40,617 nucleotides of DNA, from the NCBI GenBank assembly GCA_035498015.1, contig DATKAO010000055.1:1-40617 (forward strand). The letters run 5' to 3'. This document shows, one piece after another, positions 7,308 through 19,004 of the stretch. The notes under the pieces are model-generated. The model did no database searches and was not told where the DNA came from. It saw only the letters and a list, made by a program, of their open reading frames with translations. Source of the stretch: Myxococcota bacterium. Lineage in GTDB: Bacteria > Myxococcota_A > UBA9160 > SZUA-336. Position 1 is the first letter of the stretch; each line of letters begins with the position of its first letter. The position numbers and the translations under genes are program-made.

Positions 7308-8882
7308 TCAGCCGAAGCGCGACGCGAGCGGCGCGGGCCGCTCGCCCGGGCCGGCCGCAGAGGCGGCGCGCGTGCGCGTGCGCGCCCACTCGCGCAGGCG
7401 GTCGATGTCTTCCTTCATGGTCACGGCCAGCGGCAGGGTCTCGCCGATCGCGTCCATCAAGTGACTCTGCTGCAGGTCGACGCCGTCCGAGTAGGCGGTG
7501 AACAACGCCGCCACGATCGCCTGCTCGATCTCGGCCCCGCTGAAGCTCGCGGCGGTCTTGGCCAGCGCGGCCAGGTCGAAGGCCTTCGGGTCGCGCTTGT
7601 AGCGCGCGAGCTGGATCGCGAAGATCTGGCGCCGCTCGGAGTCACTCGGCAGGTCGATGAAGAAGATCTCGTCGAAGCGGCCCTTGCGCAGGAGCTCCGG
7701 CGGCAGCGCGTCGATCTTGTTCGCGGTCGCGACCACGAACACGGGCGCGGTCTTCTCCTGCAGCCAGGTCAGGAAGCAGCCGAACACGCGCGCGGAGACA
7801 CCGCTGTCGCCGTTCGCGGAGCCGCCCAGTCCGGCCAGCCCCTTCTCGAGCTCGTCGACCCACAGCACCGCAGGCGCGACGCCTTCGGCCACGCGCGTGG
7901 CGCGGCGCATGTTCTCTTCCGACGACCCGACCAGGCCGCTGAAGATCCGGCCCATGTCGAGGCGCAGGAGGGGCAGCTGCCAGGTCGCCGCGATCGCCTT
8001 CGCGGTCAGGCTCTTGCCGCAGCCCTGGACGCCCAAGAGCAAGAGACCCTTGGGCGCGGGCAGCCCGAAGGCGCGCGCCTTGTCGCCGAAGGCGTTCGCG
8101 CGCCGGCCGAGCCAGGTCTTCAGGTTCTCGAGCCCGCCCACGGTGGCGAGACTCTCGTCGGAGCCGCAGAACTCGAGCAGCCCGCTCTTGCGGATCACCT
8201 GGCGCTTCTCGGCCAGGATCACCGACACGTCGTCGGGCGCGAGTCTCTGGTCCTGGGCGATCGCCTTGGCGAAGGCGTTCTCGGCCTCCGACAGCGTGAG
8301 TCCCAGCGCCGCCTTGAGCAGCGGCTCGACCGTCTCCGAAGTGAGCTCGACGGTGGCGCGCTTGCCTTCGCGCACCACGCGCACGATGTCGCGCAAGAGC
8401 ACGCCCAGGTCGTGAGTCGACGGCAGCGGCACGTCGAGCACGCACACGTCCTTCTCGAGCTCGGTCGGGATGTTCACGACCGGAGACACGAGGATCAGCG
8501 TGGTGTAGGAGCTCTTGAGCTGCTGCGCGAGCTCGCGCAGCGCGCGCACGACCGTGGGGTCGTTGAGATACGGGTGAAAGTCCTTGAACACCACCAGGCT
8601 CGGGTCGGTGAGCTGGCCGACCGCGGTCAGCGCCTCGGTCGGGTCCTTCGGACCATCGGACATGCCGCCCGTGCCCGCGCGCGGGTCACGGCGGCGCAGG
8701 CCCTGGGTGATCGACCAGGTCACGAGTGTCTTGCCGTGGGTCTCGGCGAGCTTCGCCAGCACGTCGTCGAGCCGCTGCTCCTCCCAGGTCGAGAGGTAGA
8801 GCAGCGGGTAGCGGGCGCGCACGTGCAGGTCGAGCTCTTCGACGAACCCGGCGAGGGGCGAGTGACTCGGCTTCGCGCTCAT
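7308..8882 (-). CDS. Ycf46-like AAA+ ATPase
   Basis: A 524-residue ATPase. Residues 1-230 form an extra N-terminal domain ([26 protein letters not shown]) typical of Ycf46 proteins. The AAA core follows: Walker A GVQGCGKS (284-291), Walker [10 protein letters not shown] (339-347), sensor-1 VATANK (384-389) and [14 protein letters not shown] with the arginine finger region. The active site therefore looks intact. In cyanobacteria Ycf46 has been linked to photosynthesis and inorganic-carbon regulation, but this window has no photosynthesis gene. It heads a set with a zinc-ribbon membrane protein, Ycf35-like and DUF2997. The GTG/ATG choice is settled by the ATG at 8882 and the family-like N terminus. 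Confidence 0.88.
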   Translation of the reverse strand: MSAKPSHSPLAGFVEELDLHVRARYPLLYLSTWEEQRLDDVLAKLAETHGKTLVTWSITQGLRRRDPRAGTGGMSDGPKDPTEALTAVGQLTDPSLVVFKDFHPYLNDPTVVRALRELAQQLKSSYTTLILVSPVVNIPTELEKDVCVLDVPLPSTHDLGVLLRDIVRVVREGKRATVELTSETVEPLLKAALGLTLSEAENAFAKAIAQDQRLAPDDVSVILAEKRQVIRKSGLLEFCGSDESLATVGGLENLKTWLGRRANAFGDKARAFGLPAPKGLLLLGVQGCGKSLTAKAIAATWQLPLLRLDMGRIFSGLVGSSEENMRRATRVAEGVAPAVLWVDELEKGLAGLGGSANGDSGVSARVFGCFLTWLQEKTAPVFVVATANKIDALPPELLRKGRFDEIFFIDLPSDSERRQIFAIQLARYKRDPKAFDLAALAKTAASFSGAEIEQAIVAALFTAYSDGVDLQQSHLMDAIGETLPLAVTMKEDIDRLREWARTRTRAASAAGPGERPAPLASRFG

Positions 8883-8945
8883 CCGAGCCCGGGTCGGCGG
8901 CCGGCGCGCACGGCTTGAGCCTTGCCTGCCGGCGCCGGCCGATAA

Positions 8946-8960
8946 TAGAATCAGGTTCTA
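8946..8960. promoter_or_regulatory. Palindromic operator candidate upstream of the TetR regulator
   Basis: TAGAA-TCAGG-TTCTA is a perfect 5-bp-arm palindrome. It overlaps a GATAAT -10-like box (8941-8946) and is followed by a tandem TTCTAGT repeat (8956-8969). Placement 22 bases before the TetR start is the usual arrangement for autorepression. The arms resemble TAGAA/TTCTA half sites of KstR-type TetR operators, though the spacing differs. The -35 is unclear (TTGCCT at 8922 gives a short 15-base spacer). Confidence 0.5.
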
Positions 8961-8981
8961 GTTCTAGTTGGTGCGGTGACC

Positions 8982-9635
8982 ATGGCCAACTCATTGAAAT
9001 TGCTGAGCTCCATCTCGCCGACCAAGCAGGCGCGCAGCGAGGAGACGGCCCGGCGCATCCTCGATGCCGCCCAGGCCACGATCGAGCGCGAGGGCCTGGC
9101 GAGCCTGTCGATCCCCGAGGTGGTGCGCCGCGCGCGCTCCTCGACCGGCAGCTTCTACGCGCGCTTCAAGGACAAGAACGCGCTGCTCGCGGCGCTGGAG
9201 GAGCGCTTTTTCGCCGACATGCACCGCGTGCTCGACGAGCTGGCCGACCCCGCGCGCTGGAGCGGCCGGCCCACGCGCGAGCTGATCGAGGCCTGCAACC
9301 GCGAGATGCTGCGCCGGCTGCGCCAGCACGCCCGCCTGGTGTGCGCGTTCGTGTTCCGCTCCGCGCACCAGGCGAGCCTCGCCACGCGCGTGCAGCGCTT
9401 CCACGAGCGACTCACCGACCGCATGCGCGCGCTGTTCCTGGCGCGCCGCGCCGAGATGACCCACCCCGAGCCCGAGCTCGCGGTCGCGCTCGCGCTCGAG
9501 TTCGCGTTCGCGTTCATCCAGGCGCGCGTCCTGTTCGCCGCGCAGGAAGGCGCGGTGGCCGCGCTCGACGACGACCGGCTCGCGGCGGAGCTCACCCGCA
9601 TGTTCCTCGCCTACGCGGGCATCGCGCCCGAGTGA
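8982..9635 (+). CDS. TetR/AcrR-family transcriptional regulator
   Basis: A 217-residue repressor. The N-terminal helix-turn-helix runs about 21-67 (RRILDAAQATIEREG, LSIPEVVRRARSSTGSFYARF). The C-terminal ligand domain has no specific signature. ATG at 8982 is chosen; a GTG six bases upstream is also in frame. A palindrome just upstream suggests autoregulation. The stop lies 20 bases before the P450 start, so it probably controls that gene in one transcript. The ligand cannot be read from the sequence. Confidence 0.93.
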   Translation: MANSLKLLSSISPTKQARSEETARRILDAAQATIEREGLASLSIPEVVRRARSSTGSFYARFKDKNALLAALEERFFADMHRVLDELADPARWSGRPTRELIEACNREMLRRLRQHARLVCAFVFRSAHQASLATRVQRFHERLTDRMRALFLARRAEMTHPEPELAVALALEFAFAFIQARVLFAAQEGAVAALDDDRLAAELTRMFLAYAGIAPE

Positions 9636-9655
9636 CTCGCGAGCAGGAGAGACCG

Positions 9656-10867
9656 ATGGAGCAGCCCAAGCGCCCCGCCGTGTTCGGCATCGCCGACGAC
9701 GCGTTCCGCGCGAACCCGTACCCCGTGCTCAACATGCTGCGCGAGGCGCAGCCGCTGGTGAAGACTCCGCTGGGACTGTGGGGCCTGGCGCGCTACGACG
9801 ACGTGGGGCGGCTCCTGCGCGACGTGCGCTGCGGCATGCGCAAGCGCGACGGCACGCCCTTCGTGATTCCCGACGTCGGCCCGGGCGAGCGCTTCGACCC
9901 CAACGCGTTCATGCTCTTGCAGGACGGCGCGCCGCACACGCGGCTGCGCAAGCTCGTCGCGAAGGCGTTCACCCCGCGCATGGTCGAGCGGCTGCGGCCC
10001 GAGGTGCAGGCGGTGTGCGACGCGTGCGTCGAGCGCGTGCTCGCCAAGGGCACGCTCGACGTGGCCGAGGACGTGGCGCGCATCGTGCCCTCGACGGTGA
10101 TCTGTCTCATGCTCGGCGTGCCGCTCGCCGACCGGCCGCGCTTCACCGAGTGGACCGCGAACGCGACGCACGCGCTGGTGGTGCAGTTCGCGCCCACCGA
10201 GGCCATGGCGCGCGCGCGGCCCGCGCTGGAGAAGCTGGTCGAGTATTTCGAGGCCATGATCGAGGCGCGGCGCAAGAACCTGGGCGAGGACCTGGTCTCG
10301 GAGCTGATCCGCGCCGAGGAGGACGGCGACCGACTCACCAGCGCCGAGCTGCTCGTGCAGTCGGTCGGGCTGCTCGCCGCCGGCTTCGAGACCACGATCG
10401 GGCTGATCAGCCTGGGCATGCGCCAGCTCCTGCTCCATCCCGACCAGCTCGCGAAGCTGCGCGCCGATCCCGGCCTGATCGGGAGCGCCGTCGAGGAGTG
10501 TCTGCGCTTCGACCCGCCGATCCTCGCCACGCTGCGGGTGCTCCACGAAGACGTGGAGTGGCACGGCCAGACACTCCCGGCAGACACACCGATCCTGGCC
10601 ATGCTGGGCGCCGCGAACCGCGACCCGCGCGCCTTCGAAGACCCCGAGCGCTTCGACATCGCGCGCCGCGGCGCGCCGCACTGGGGCTTCGGCGGTGGCG
10701 CGCACTTCTGCCTGGGCGCGCACCTCGCCCGGCTCGAGACCCAGGCCGCGATCGGCACGCTGGTGCGCCGGCTGCCGAGCCTTTCGCTCGGCGACGAGCC
10801 GCTGAAGTGGAGTGACTCGCTGTTCCGCGTCCCGGCTTCTCTGCCAGTGCGCTTCGAGGCCCCCTAG
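9656..10867 (+). CDS. Cytochrome P450
   Basis: A 403-residue soluble bacterial P450. The heme loop FGGGAHFCLGAHLAR has the thiolate Cys352. The I-helix motif AGFETT (242-247) supplies the acid/Thr pair for O2 activation, although Glu replaces the more usual Asp. The ExxR pair is E281/R284 in EECLRF, and HTRLRKLVAKAFTP is the C-helix region. A Shine-Dalgarno-like CAGGAGA precedes the ATG. No ferredoxin or reductase is adjacent, so electrons must come from elsewhere. The substrate is unknown; pairing with a TetR gene suggests an inducible oxidation of a hydrophobic compound. Its stop shares CTAG with the convergent DUF721 gene. Confidence 0.95.
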   Translation: MEQPKRPAVFGIADDAFRANPYPVLNMLREAQPLVKTPLGLWGLARYDDVGRLLRDVRCGMRKRDGTPFVIPDVGPGERFDPNAFMLLQDGAPHTRLRKLVAKAFTPRMVERLRPEVQAVCDACVERVLAKGTLDVAEDVARIVPSTVICLMLGVPLADRPRFTEWTANATHALVVQFAPTEAMARARPALEKLVEYFEAMIEARRKNLGEDLVSELIRAEEDGDRLTSAELLVQSVGLLAAGFETTIGLISLGMRQLLLHPDQLAKLRADPGLIGSAVEECLRFDPPILATLRVLHEDVEWHGQTLPADTPILAMLGAANRDPRAFEDPERFDIARRGAPHWGFGGGAHFCLGAHLARLETQAAIGTLVRRLPSLSLGDEPLKWSDSLFRVPASLPVRFEAP

Positions 10868-11223
10868 AGCGGTCCGATCCGCAGCCGGAGCTGCGCGGGT
10901 GCCTGGTCGCCGAGCACGGCGCGCAGGCGCGCGAAGATGCGCGGCTTCTCGAGCTGGATGCGCTGCATCCAGGCCGAGTCGCGCACGCGCGCCTGGATCA
11001 CGCCGTTGCGCACCCCGTCGGGCCGGCAGTGCGCGCGGAGCTCGGGGCCGAGCGCCTCGTCCCAGGCCCGGATCACCGCCACCGCTCCGGCCGTCGCCCC
11101 CAGCCCGACCTCGTCGAGCAGCTTGGGCAGGAGCGACCCCAGGGACTCGGTCGAGCTGCGGCGCCGCCCCGGCGCGCTGCGCGGCGGGGTGGGATTCGCG
11201 TGGCGGGGCGGGCGCGTCTCCAC
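10864..11223 (-). CDS. DUF721 (DciA-like) domain protein
   Basis: A 119-residue protein from the GTG at 11223. A basic, proline-rich N terminus is followed by the DUF721 domain (LLPKLLDEVGLG, VIRAWDEALGPELRAHCRPD, VIQARVRDSAWMQRIQLEK). The family includes DciA, the helicase operator that loads DnaB in most bacteria, and other small members of unknown role. Longer in-frame starts would run through the divergent zinc-ribbon gene and are unlikely. The stop overlaps that of the P450 on the other strand by three bases, so there is no room for a terminator between them. Confidence 0.8.
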   Translation of the reverse strand: METRPPRHANPTPPRSAPGRRRSSTESLGSLLPKLLDEVGLGATAGAVAVIRAWDEALGPELRAHCRPDGVRNGVIQARVRDSAWMQRIQLEKPRIFARLRAVLGDQAPAQLRLRIGPL

Positions 11224-11261
11224 GGCCGCATCGTAACCGACGTGGTACGCTCCGCGCCGAA

Positions 11262-11456
11262 ATGCCGACCCGAAAACCCCAGTCCCTGCGCTGTGACTTC
11301 TGCGGCGCCGAGAGCGAGCGCGTGCGGCGGGTCGCGCTCGACCAGGGGTATGACCGGCTCGGCCAGCGCCACGTCGTCCGCTACGCGTGCGAGGACTGCT
11401 CGCGCCGTAAGGAGGAGTCGCGCACAAACGTTGACGCCAAGCGCGACCCCTTATAG
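11262..11456 (+). CDS. Small zinc-ribbon protein, unknown function
   Basis: A 64-residue basic protein, MPTRKPQSLRCDFCGAESER at the start, with a second pair CEDC about 30 residues on. CxxC-x(n)-CxxC is a zinc-ribbon layout. The C terminus is highly charged (SRRKEESRTNVDAKRD). It is not a ribosomal protein I recognise. It diverges from the DUF721 gene by 38 bases and precedes the rpsP operon, whose likely promoter overlaps its last codons. Confidence 0.7.
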   Translation: MPTRKPQSLRCDFCGAESERVRRVALDQGYDRLGQRHVVRYACEDCSRRKEESRTNVDAKRDPL

Positions 11457-11457
11457 C
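11431..11457 (+). promoter_or_regulatory. rpsP: Candidate sigma70-type promoter for the rpsP operon
   Basis: TTGACG (11431-11436) and TATAGC (11452-11457) lie 15 bases apart, slightly short of the usual spacing, and overlap the end of the small zinc-ribbon gene. They would give a leader of about 45 bases before rpsP. This is the only convincing -35/-10 pair I see before the operon. Confidence 0.4.
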
Positions 11458-11510
11458 TTCGCGCCCTCGCTCGCCGGGCCGTCAGAGCGCCCCGGCGGAA
11501 GGATCCCCAT

Positions 11511-11768
11511 ATGGTCAAAGTCCGCCTCTATCGCACCGGCGCGCGCGGCAAGCCGTCCTACCGCATCGTCGTGATGGACCAGCGCAAGAAGCGCCAGGGC
11601 CGGGTGCTCGAGCTGCTCGGCACCTACGAGCCACGCAGCTCCGGCGGCATCCAGTATTCCGAGGCGGCGCTCGCCAAGTGGATCGAGCGCGGGGCGCAGC
11701 TCTCCGACACCGTTCGCACGCTCGTCACGCGCCACAAGCGCGCGGCCGCGGCGTCGCCGAGCGCGTAG
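11511..11768 (+). CDS. rpsP: 30S ribosomal protein S16
   Basis: An 85-residue protein opening [20 protein letters not shown], followed by [18 protein letters not shown]-like sequence and a short Ala-rich tail. This is S16, which binds 16S rRNA early in 30S assembly. GGAAGGA lies upstream of the ATG. It leads the conserved rpsP-khpA-rimM-trmD-rplS cluster. Confidence 0.98.
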   Translation: MVKVRLYRTGARGKPSYRIVVMDQRKKRQGRVLELLGTYEPRSSGGIQYSEAALAKWIERGAQLSDTVRTLVTRHKRAAAASPSA

Positions 11769-11775
11769 GGCCGCC

Positions 11776-12042
11776 ATGAAGGAGCTCGTCGAGTTCATCG
11801 CCAAGACGCTCGCCGACGAGCCGGGCCAGATCGAGGTCTACGCGGCCGACGACAAGGTCGTCGAGCTGCGGCTCGCTCCGGACGACGTGGGCAAGATCAT
11901 CGGCCGGCGAGGCAAGACCGCCAAGGCCATCCGCACGCTGCTCGCCGCGGCGGGCGGCGGCTGGGACGTCGACATCGCCGGTCACGGCGAAGACGAAGAA
12001 GACGAAGAGTTCGAGGACGACTACGAGGACGACCAGGAGTGA
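11776..12042 (+). CDS. khpA: KH-domain RNA-binding protein KhpA
   Basis: An 88-residue protein consisting of one KH domain. The GxxG loop is in [19 protein letters not shown]. It ends with a strongly acidic tail (about 74-88, mainly Glu and Asp), which is longer than in many KhpA proteins and would set the basic GxxG face against an acidic extension. KhpA binds RNA, in some bacteria with KhpB, and affects cell size and ribosomal processes. It starts seven bases after rpsP. Confidence 0.95.
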   Translation: MKELVEFIAKTLADEPGQIEVYAADDKVVELRLAPDDVGKIIGRRGKTAKAIRTLLAAAGGGWDVDIAGHGEDEEDEEFEDDYEDDQE

Positions 12043-12045
12043 GAC

Positions 12046-12636
12046 GTGGCGTCGAGTCGAAGCGCGAACTCCACCGCAGCGCCGCAAGGCCGAGCGGTTC
12101 GAGACTGGGTCGAGCTCGGCCGGGTGCTGCGTTCCCACGGCCTCGACGGCTCGCTGCTCGTCGCGCTCCATAGCGACGACCCGACCAACCTGATCGCGGC
12201 GCGCGAGCTCCGGCTCGCGGGCGAGCCCGGCACGATCCCGTTCCGTGTGGTGCATGCGGAGTCTGCGGGCCAGGGCCCGGGGGGCCGTGCGCGCGTGCGC
12301 CTGGAGCTGGCGGGCCTCGAGAATCGCGAGCGCGCCCAGCTGTTCGCCGGCGCGGCGGTGCTGGTGGCCGAAGCCGGCCTGCAGCCGCTCCCCGAGGGCG
12401 AGTTCTACTGGCGCGACCTGCTCGGGCTGCGGGCGCTGGGCCGCGACGGCGCCGAGCTCGGTACTCTGGTCGAGATCGTGCCGACCGCGGGCGCCGACGT
12501 GTTCGTGCTCCGCCGGCCGAGCGGCCCGGACCTGCTCTTGCCCGCGACCGACGCGCTCATCCTGAAGGTCGACCGCGAGCGCAGCGAGCTCTGGCTCGAT
12601 CCGCCTGCCGAGCTCCTGGCGGAGGGCGGGCGATGA
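12046..12636 (+). CDS. rimM: Ribosome maturation factor RimM
   Basis: A 196-residue protein from the GTG three bases after khpA. The N-terminal domain contains VELGRVLRSHGLDGSLLVAL, the RimM form of GxxGxxG. The C-terminal PRC barrel contains FYWRDLLGL and DLLLPATDALILKVD. RimM assists assembly of the 30S head together with S19. About 18 N-terminal residues rich in Ser and Ala precede the conserved start. The stop overlaps trmD (ATGA). Confidence 0.96.
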   Translation: MASSRSANSTAAPQGRAVRDWVELGRVLRSHGLDGSLLVALHSDDPTNLIAARELRLAGEPGTIPFRVVHAESAGQGPGGRARVRLELAGLENRERAQLFAGAAVLVAEAGLQPLPEGEFYWRDLLGLRALGRDGAELGTLVEIVPTAGADVFVLRRPSGPDLLLPATDALILKVDRERSELWLDPPAELLAEGGR

Positions 12637-13331
12637 GCGCCGGGCCGCGCATCGACATCGTCACCATCTTCCCGGAGCTCGTGGAGCACTTCCTCTCGGG
12701 CTCGCTGCTGGGTGCGGCGCGCCAGGAGGGCCTGCTCGACGTGCGGGTCACCGACCTGCGCGACTTCACCCTGGACCGGCACCACAGCGTGGACGACACG
12801 CCCTACGGCGGCGGCGACGGCATGGTCCTGCGCCCGGAGCCCGTGGTGGCGGCGGTCGAGGCGCTGGCCGGGCCCGCTGCCCGCGTCTTCGCGCTCTGCC
12901 CGCGCGGCCGGCGCTTCGACCAGACGCTCGCGCGCGAGCTCGCCGGCGCGCCGCAGATCGTCCTCCTGGCCGGGCGCTACGCCGGCTTCGACGAGCGAAT
13001 CTTCGCCCTGACGGGTGCGGAGCCGCTCTCGATCGGAGACTATGTGCTGGCGGGGGGTGAGGCCGCGGCCTTGGTCGTGACGGAAGCCGTGACCCGTCTG
13101 GTTCCGGGGGTGTTGGGGAATCCGGTCTCGGCCGAGGCGGATTCGTTCTCGGCGTGCGCGCTGGAGCACCCGTTGTTCACCCGGCCGCGGGAGTTCCGCG
13201 GCCTGGCCGTCCCCGAAGTCTTGTTGTCGGGCAATCACGCCGAGATCGCGCGCTGGCGCGCGCGCGAAGGCGAGCGAGTCACTCGCGAGCGGCGGCCCGA
13301 TCTTCTCGTGTCGAATGGAGCCAAGCGATGA
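12633..13331 (+). CDS. trmD: tRNA (guanine-37-N1)-methyltransferase TrmD
   Basis: A 232-residue SPOUT methyltransferase making m1G37, which prevents +1 frameshifting. The landmarks are [35 protein letters not shown], the knot segments [13 protein letters not shown] and [17 protein letters not shown], and [20 protein letters not shown]. The usual RYEG is RYAG here; the Asp-Glu-Arg that follows is kept. It is coupled by ATGA overlaps to rimM before it and rplS after it. Confidence 0.97.
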   Translation: MSAGPRIDIVTIFPELVEHFLSGSLLGAARQEGLLDVRVTDLRDFTLDRHHSVDDTPYGGGDGMVLRPEPVVAAVEALAGPAARVFALCPRGRRFDQTLARELAGAPQIVLLAGRYAGFDERIFALTGAEPLSIGDYVLAGGEAAALVVTEAVTRLVPGVLGNPVSAEADSFSACALEHPLFTRPREFRGLAVPEVLLSGNHAEIARWRAREGERVTRERRPDLLVSNGAKR

Positions 13332-13732
13332 GACAGTTCAAGGAGCTCGAGACCCCCGAACGCGACCTGCCGGACTTCCGGGCCGGTGACACCGTGCGCG
13401 TGCACGTGCGCATCGTGGAAGGCGACAAGGAACGCGTGCAGGTGTTCGAAGGCATCGTCCTGCAGCGGAGGCGCGCCGGCGCGTCGTCGAGCTTCGTGGT
13501 GCGGAAGATCTCGTACGGCGTCGGCGTCGAGCGCATCTTCCCGCTGCACTCGCCCTCGATCGCCAAGATCGAGCTGAAGTCCCGCGGCCGCGTGCGGCGC
13601 GCGCGACTCACGTATCTGCGCGACCTGTCCGGCAAGGCGGCGCGCATCAAGGAGCGCGAGACCTTCGCCGTCGAGGACGTGGCACCGGCCGGCGCGGCGG
13701 AACCCCCCAAGGAGACGCCCTCCGACGCATGA
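13328..13732 (+). CDS. rplS: 50S ribosomal protein L19
   Basis: A 134-residue L19. [49 protein letters not shown] and [24 protein letters not shown] are all standard. It sits at the 30S-50S interface. The last 20 residues are a variable Ala/Pro-rich tail. The ATG overlaps the trmD stop, and its own stop overlaps the start of the coiled-coil pseudo-ATPase gene, so that unusual gene is coupled to ribosomal-protein translation. Confidence 0.97.
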   Translation: MRQFKELETPERDLPDFRAGDTVRVHVRIVEGDKERVQVFEGIVLQRRRAGASSSFVVRKISYGVGVERIFPLHSPSIAKIELKSRGRVRRARLTYLRDLSGKAARIKERETFAVEDVAPAGAAEPPKETPSDA

Positions 13733-15654
13733 GGATCCACGGGATCCACCTTCGCGGCCTTTCGGCACCGGCGGGGGATCATCCGCTCGGCCTCGACCCC
13801 GGCTACACCGCCGTGCGTTTCCGAGACGCCGGCGCGGCGCGGCGCTTCATCGAGCTGCTGCAGGCGCTGTTGTATCCGGCCAGCGACGAGATCGCGCGGC
13901 GTGACTCGCGCGGCCGCGCGGTGCTGTCACTCGCGTTGCGCAGCGACGCCTACGTGATCGCCGCCGACTTCGCGCGCCAGCGCATCAGCCTCGGCCGACA
14001 GGACGCGAAGGACGGCGGCTACCAGGCGCTGTCGAGCGACCCGCGCGAGATCGAAGAGTACGCGCTCGCGGTGGGGCTGCCGCCGCCCGAGGACTTCCGC
14101 CGCCTGCACACCGCCGGCATGACGGCCGGCAGCGGCGACGAGCTCCTGCCCATGCGCCGCGCCAAGCCCCAGCCGGCGCCGCGCGCGGCGCCCAGAGTGA
14201 CTCCCGACTCCGACGCGCTGGCGCGCGCGGCGGAGCGCGCGAGGCTGTTGGCCGAGCACGAGGAGCGCACGCTCGCGCTGGCCCAGGAGCGCGCGCGGCG
14301 CGAGACCGCTCTCGAGCACGCGCTGGCCGCGGCGCGCAGCGGCCGCGTGCGCAGCGAGGAGCGCCTGCAGCAGCTGCGCTCCGCCGACGCGGAGTATGTC
14401 CGCCTGCAACGCGAGCACGAGAGCACGCTCTCGGAGCTCGAGAAGCATGCCGCGCTGGCCGAGGTGGTCGACGACTTCGACGCGCGCCTGACTCACTTCC
14501 GCGCGCTGGCCGCGAGCCGCGACACCGAGCGCAAGGCGATCGACGAGACGCGCGCCGAGGTGCTGGCCGAGCGCGCGCGCCTGCGCGGCACGCCGCGCCG
14601 ACAGCTGGTGCCGATCGGCCTGGGGCTCGCGCTCGGGGCCGCGGGCGCCGCCGCCGGCGCGGTCGGCTATCCGGTCGGCTACCTGCTCGCGGCGCTCGGG
14701 CTGGTGGCGCTGTGCGGGGCGCTGCTCATGGCGCGCGCGGCGCGTTCCCAGCTGGGCCGCACCGAGGCGCTGCTCGCGGCGCTGCGCGTGCGCGAGCGCG
14801 GCTCGGAGCGCCGCTTCGAGACCGAGGGCGCGCAGATCCGCGGCCTGTTGATCGCGCTGGGCATGGACTCGGTCGAGTCACTTGCCGCGGCCGTGACCCG
14901 CTACGGCGAGCTCGTGGGCCGCGCCGAGCGCGAGAAGCAGCGCATGGCCGAGCTCGGCGCGAAGCATCCGACCGAGGCGCGCGACGAGCTGGCCGCCCTC
15001 GAGCGCGAGCGCGGCCAGGGCGAGGCCGTGCAGGCGGTGCGCGCCGCGCGCGACGCGCTGCTCGCGCTGCCGGCCGAGATTCCGATGCCCGAGCTTCCGC
15101 CGCTGCCGGCTGCCCCGCCGAGCGCTGCCGCCGAGCCCGAAGTCCCGCACCCGCTTCCGTTCGAGGACGACCCTGGAGAAGCCACGCCGCTCGAGCCGGT
15201 CACCGTGCCGCGGCCCAGCGGACCGGGGGCGCTGGTCGAGTCGGCGGCGCGCCTGCTGGGGCGCAGCGAGGCCGAGATCCGCGCGCGCGTGGCGCCGGCG
15301 CTCACCGTGTATCTGCGCGCGCTCACGGCCGGCACGTTCACCGCGGCCCGCCGTGCCGACGACGGCAGCTGGGTGTTCCGCGGCGCCGCGCGCGACGAGC
15401 AGCCGTACCTGGCGCTGCCCGACCGCGAGCGTGCGCTGGTGTGTCTTGCGCTCCAGCTCGCGCTGCTGGAAGCACTGTCCGGCGAGCGCAGGGTGCCGCT
15501 CCTGCTCGGGCCCGAGCTGCCGATCCGCGGCGAGGTCGAGGCGCGCGCGCTGGGGCGCGCGCTGAAGCGTCTGTCGGCCGTGATCCAGGTCGTGCACGCC
15601 TCCGCGGGCGACGCGCCGTTCGCCGAGCACGCGGCGAAGTGTCTCGATCTCTGA
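13729..15654 (+). CDS. YhaN/SMC-like membrane coiled-coil protein lacking ATP-binding motifs
   Basis: A 641-residue protein. It opens [20 protein letters not shown] and then [11 protein letters not shown]...[11 protein letters not shown], the register of the N lobe of SMC/RecN/YhaN ATPases (L-x-pG-x-GxNGxGKST-x-lLYP). The P loop, however, is replaced by [13 protein letters not shown] long Glu/Arg/Ala coiled coil follows (about 155-285), then a membrane hairpin (about 295-336), a second coil, a Pro-rich linker (about 450-500) and a C lobe. The C lobe includes [19 protein letters not shown] (528-546) and [11 protein letters not shown] near 590, where Walker B would read LLLDDP. LSxG reads LPDRERAL. 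The gene is long and open with normal codon use, so it is not a pseudogene. It sits where many related operons have rnhB. Function unknown. Confidence 0.75.
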   Translation: MRIHGIHLRGLSAPAGDHPLGLDPGYTAVRFRDAGAARRFIELLQALLYPASDEIARRDSRGRAVLSLALRSDAYVIAADFARQRISLGRQDAKDGGYQALSSDPREIEEYALAVGLPPPEDFRRLHTAGMTAGSGDELLPMRRAKPQPAPRAAPRVTPDSDALARAAERARLLAEHEERTLALAQERARRETALEHALAAARSGRVRSEERLQQLRSADAEYVRLQREHESTLSELEKHAALAEVVDDFDARLTHFRALAASRDTERKAIDETRAEVLAERARLRGTPRRQLVPIGLGLALGAAGAAAGAVGYPVGYLLAALGLVALCGALLMARAARSQLGRTEALLAALRVRERGSERRFETEGAQIRGLLIALGMDSVESLAAAVTRYGELVGRAEREKQRMAELGAKHPTEARDELAALERERGQGEAVQAVRAARDALLALPAEIPMPELPPLPAAPPSAAAEPEVPHPLPFEDDPGEATPLEPVTVPRPSGPGALVESAARLLGRSEAEIRARVAPALTVYLRALTAGTFTAARRADDGSWVFRGAARDEQPYLALPDRERALVCLALQLALLEALSGERRVPLLLGPELPIRGEVEARALGRALKRLSAVIQVVHASAGDAPFAEHAAKCLDL

Positions 15655-15665
15655 GCCCCGGCGAC

Positions 15666-16037
15666 TCACTGCGCCCAGAACGCGTCGCGCAGGTGCGTCA
15701 GGCGCGGCGGATCGTGCGCCGAGTCGATCGCGATCACGTCGAAGCGATAGCGCGCGGCGCGCGGCAGCTCCCCGCGCGCGAGCGCGGCGCTGGCCGCCGC
15801 CGTGAGCCGGCGGCGCTTGCGCGCGTCGACCGACTCCGCGGCGCTGCCGTAGCGGTCGCCGCGGCGCAGCCGCACCTCGACGAACACCAGCGTGGCGCCG
15901 TCGAGCGCGACCAGGTCGAGCTCGGCGTGGCGCAGGTGCAGGTTGCGCGCCACGATGCGGAAGCCCGCGCGCTCGAGATACTCCCGCGCCAGCTCCTCGC
16001 CGGCGCGTCCGGCAGCGCGCCGGTCCCGTGGCTTCAT
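15666..16037 (-). CDS. yraN: YraN / UPF0102 family nuclease-like protein
   Basis: A 123-residue protein from the ATG at 16037 (MKPRDRRAAGRAGEELAREY). Its restriction-endonuclease-like fold shows RNLHLRHAELDLVALDG and LVFVEVRLRRGDRYG. The usual ExK of VEVK is ExR here. The family is common next to rsmI and rnhB; its role is uncertain, with a DNA-processing nuclease suggested by the fold. The open frame extends upstream through the 33-bp repeat array, but that part is not conserved sequence. It converges with the coiled-coil gene with only 11 bases between stops. Confidence 0.88.
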   Translation of the reverse strand: MKPRDRRAAGRAGEELAREYLERAGFRIVARNLHLRHAELDLVALDGATLVFVEVRLRRGDRYGSAAESVDARKRRRLTAAASAALARGELPRAARYRFDVIAIDSAHDPPRLTHLRDAFWAQ

Positions 16038-16072
16038 CCCGCGGCCTCTCGTGTGCGGGGTGAGGCGCGTGA

Positions 16073-16122
16073 GCATGGGTAGGGTGCCCATGCGATCATC
16101 GGACAGCCTGGGTAGGGTGCCC

Positions 16123-16141
<19 letters not shown>
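16073..16141. repeat. 33-bp hairpin repeat array, two units (yraN/rsmI divergent gap)
   Basis: Two units start at 16076 and 16109, exactly 33 bases apart, sharing the 20-base core TGGGTAGGGTGCCCATGCGA; the remaining 13 bases differ more. In the first unit GCATGGG (16073-16079) and CCCATGC (16087-16093) form a 7-bp stem with loop TAGGGTG. The second unit has one stem mismatch. The same repeat occurs in three units at 19005-19094. The array covers the likely start codon of rsmI. It stays open in some frames on both strands and so falsely lengthens gene calls. Confidence 0.9.
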
Positions 16142-18985
<2,844 letters not shown>

Positions 18986-19004
18986 TCATGACAAATCCCG
19001 AAGA

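Noticed and set aside
6399-8918. Long plus-strand open frame of 839 codons
   Set aside because: It is antisense to the Ycf46, zinc-ribbon and Ycf35 genes, His/Arg/Gly-rich with no domain; a GC-rich shadow frame.
14712-16082. Plus-strand frame of 456 codons over the coiled-coil gene
   Set aside because: An Arg/Ala-rich out-of-frame shadow of the real gene, then antisense to yraN.
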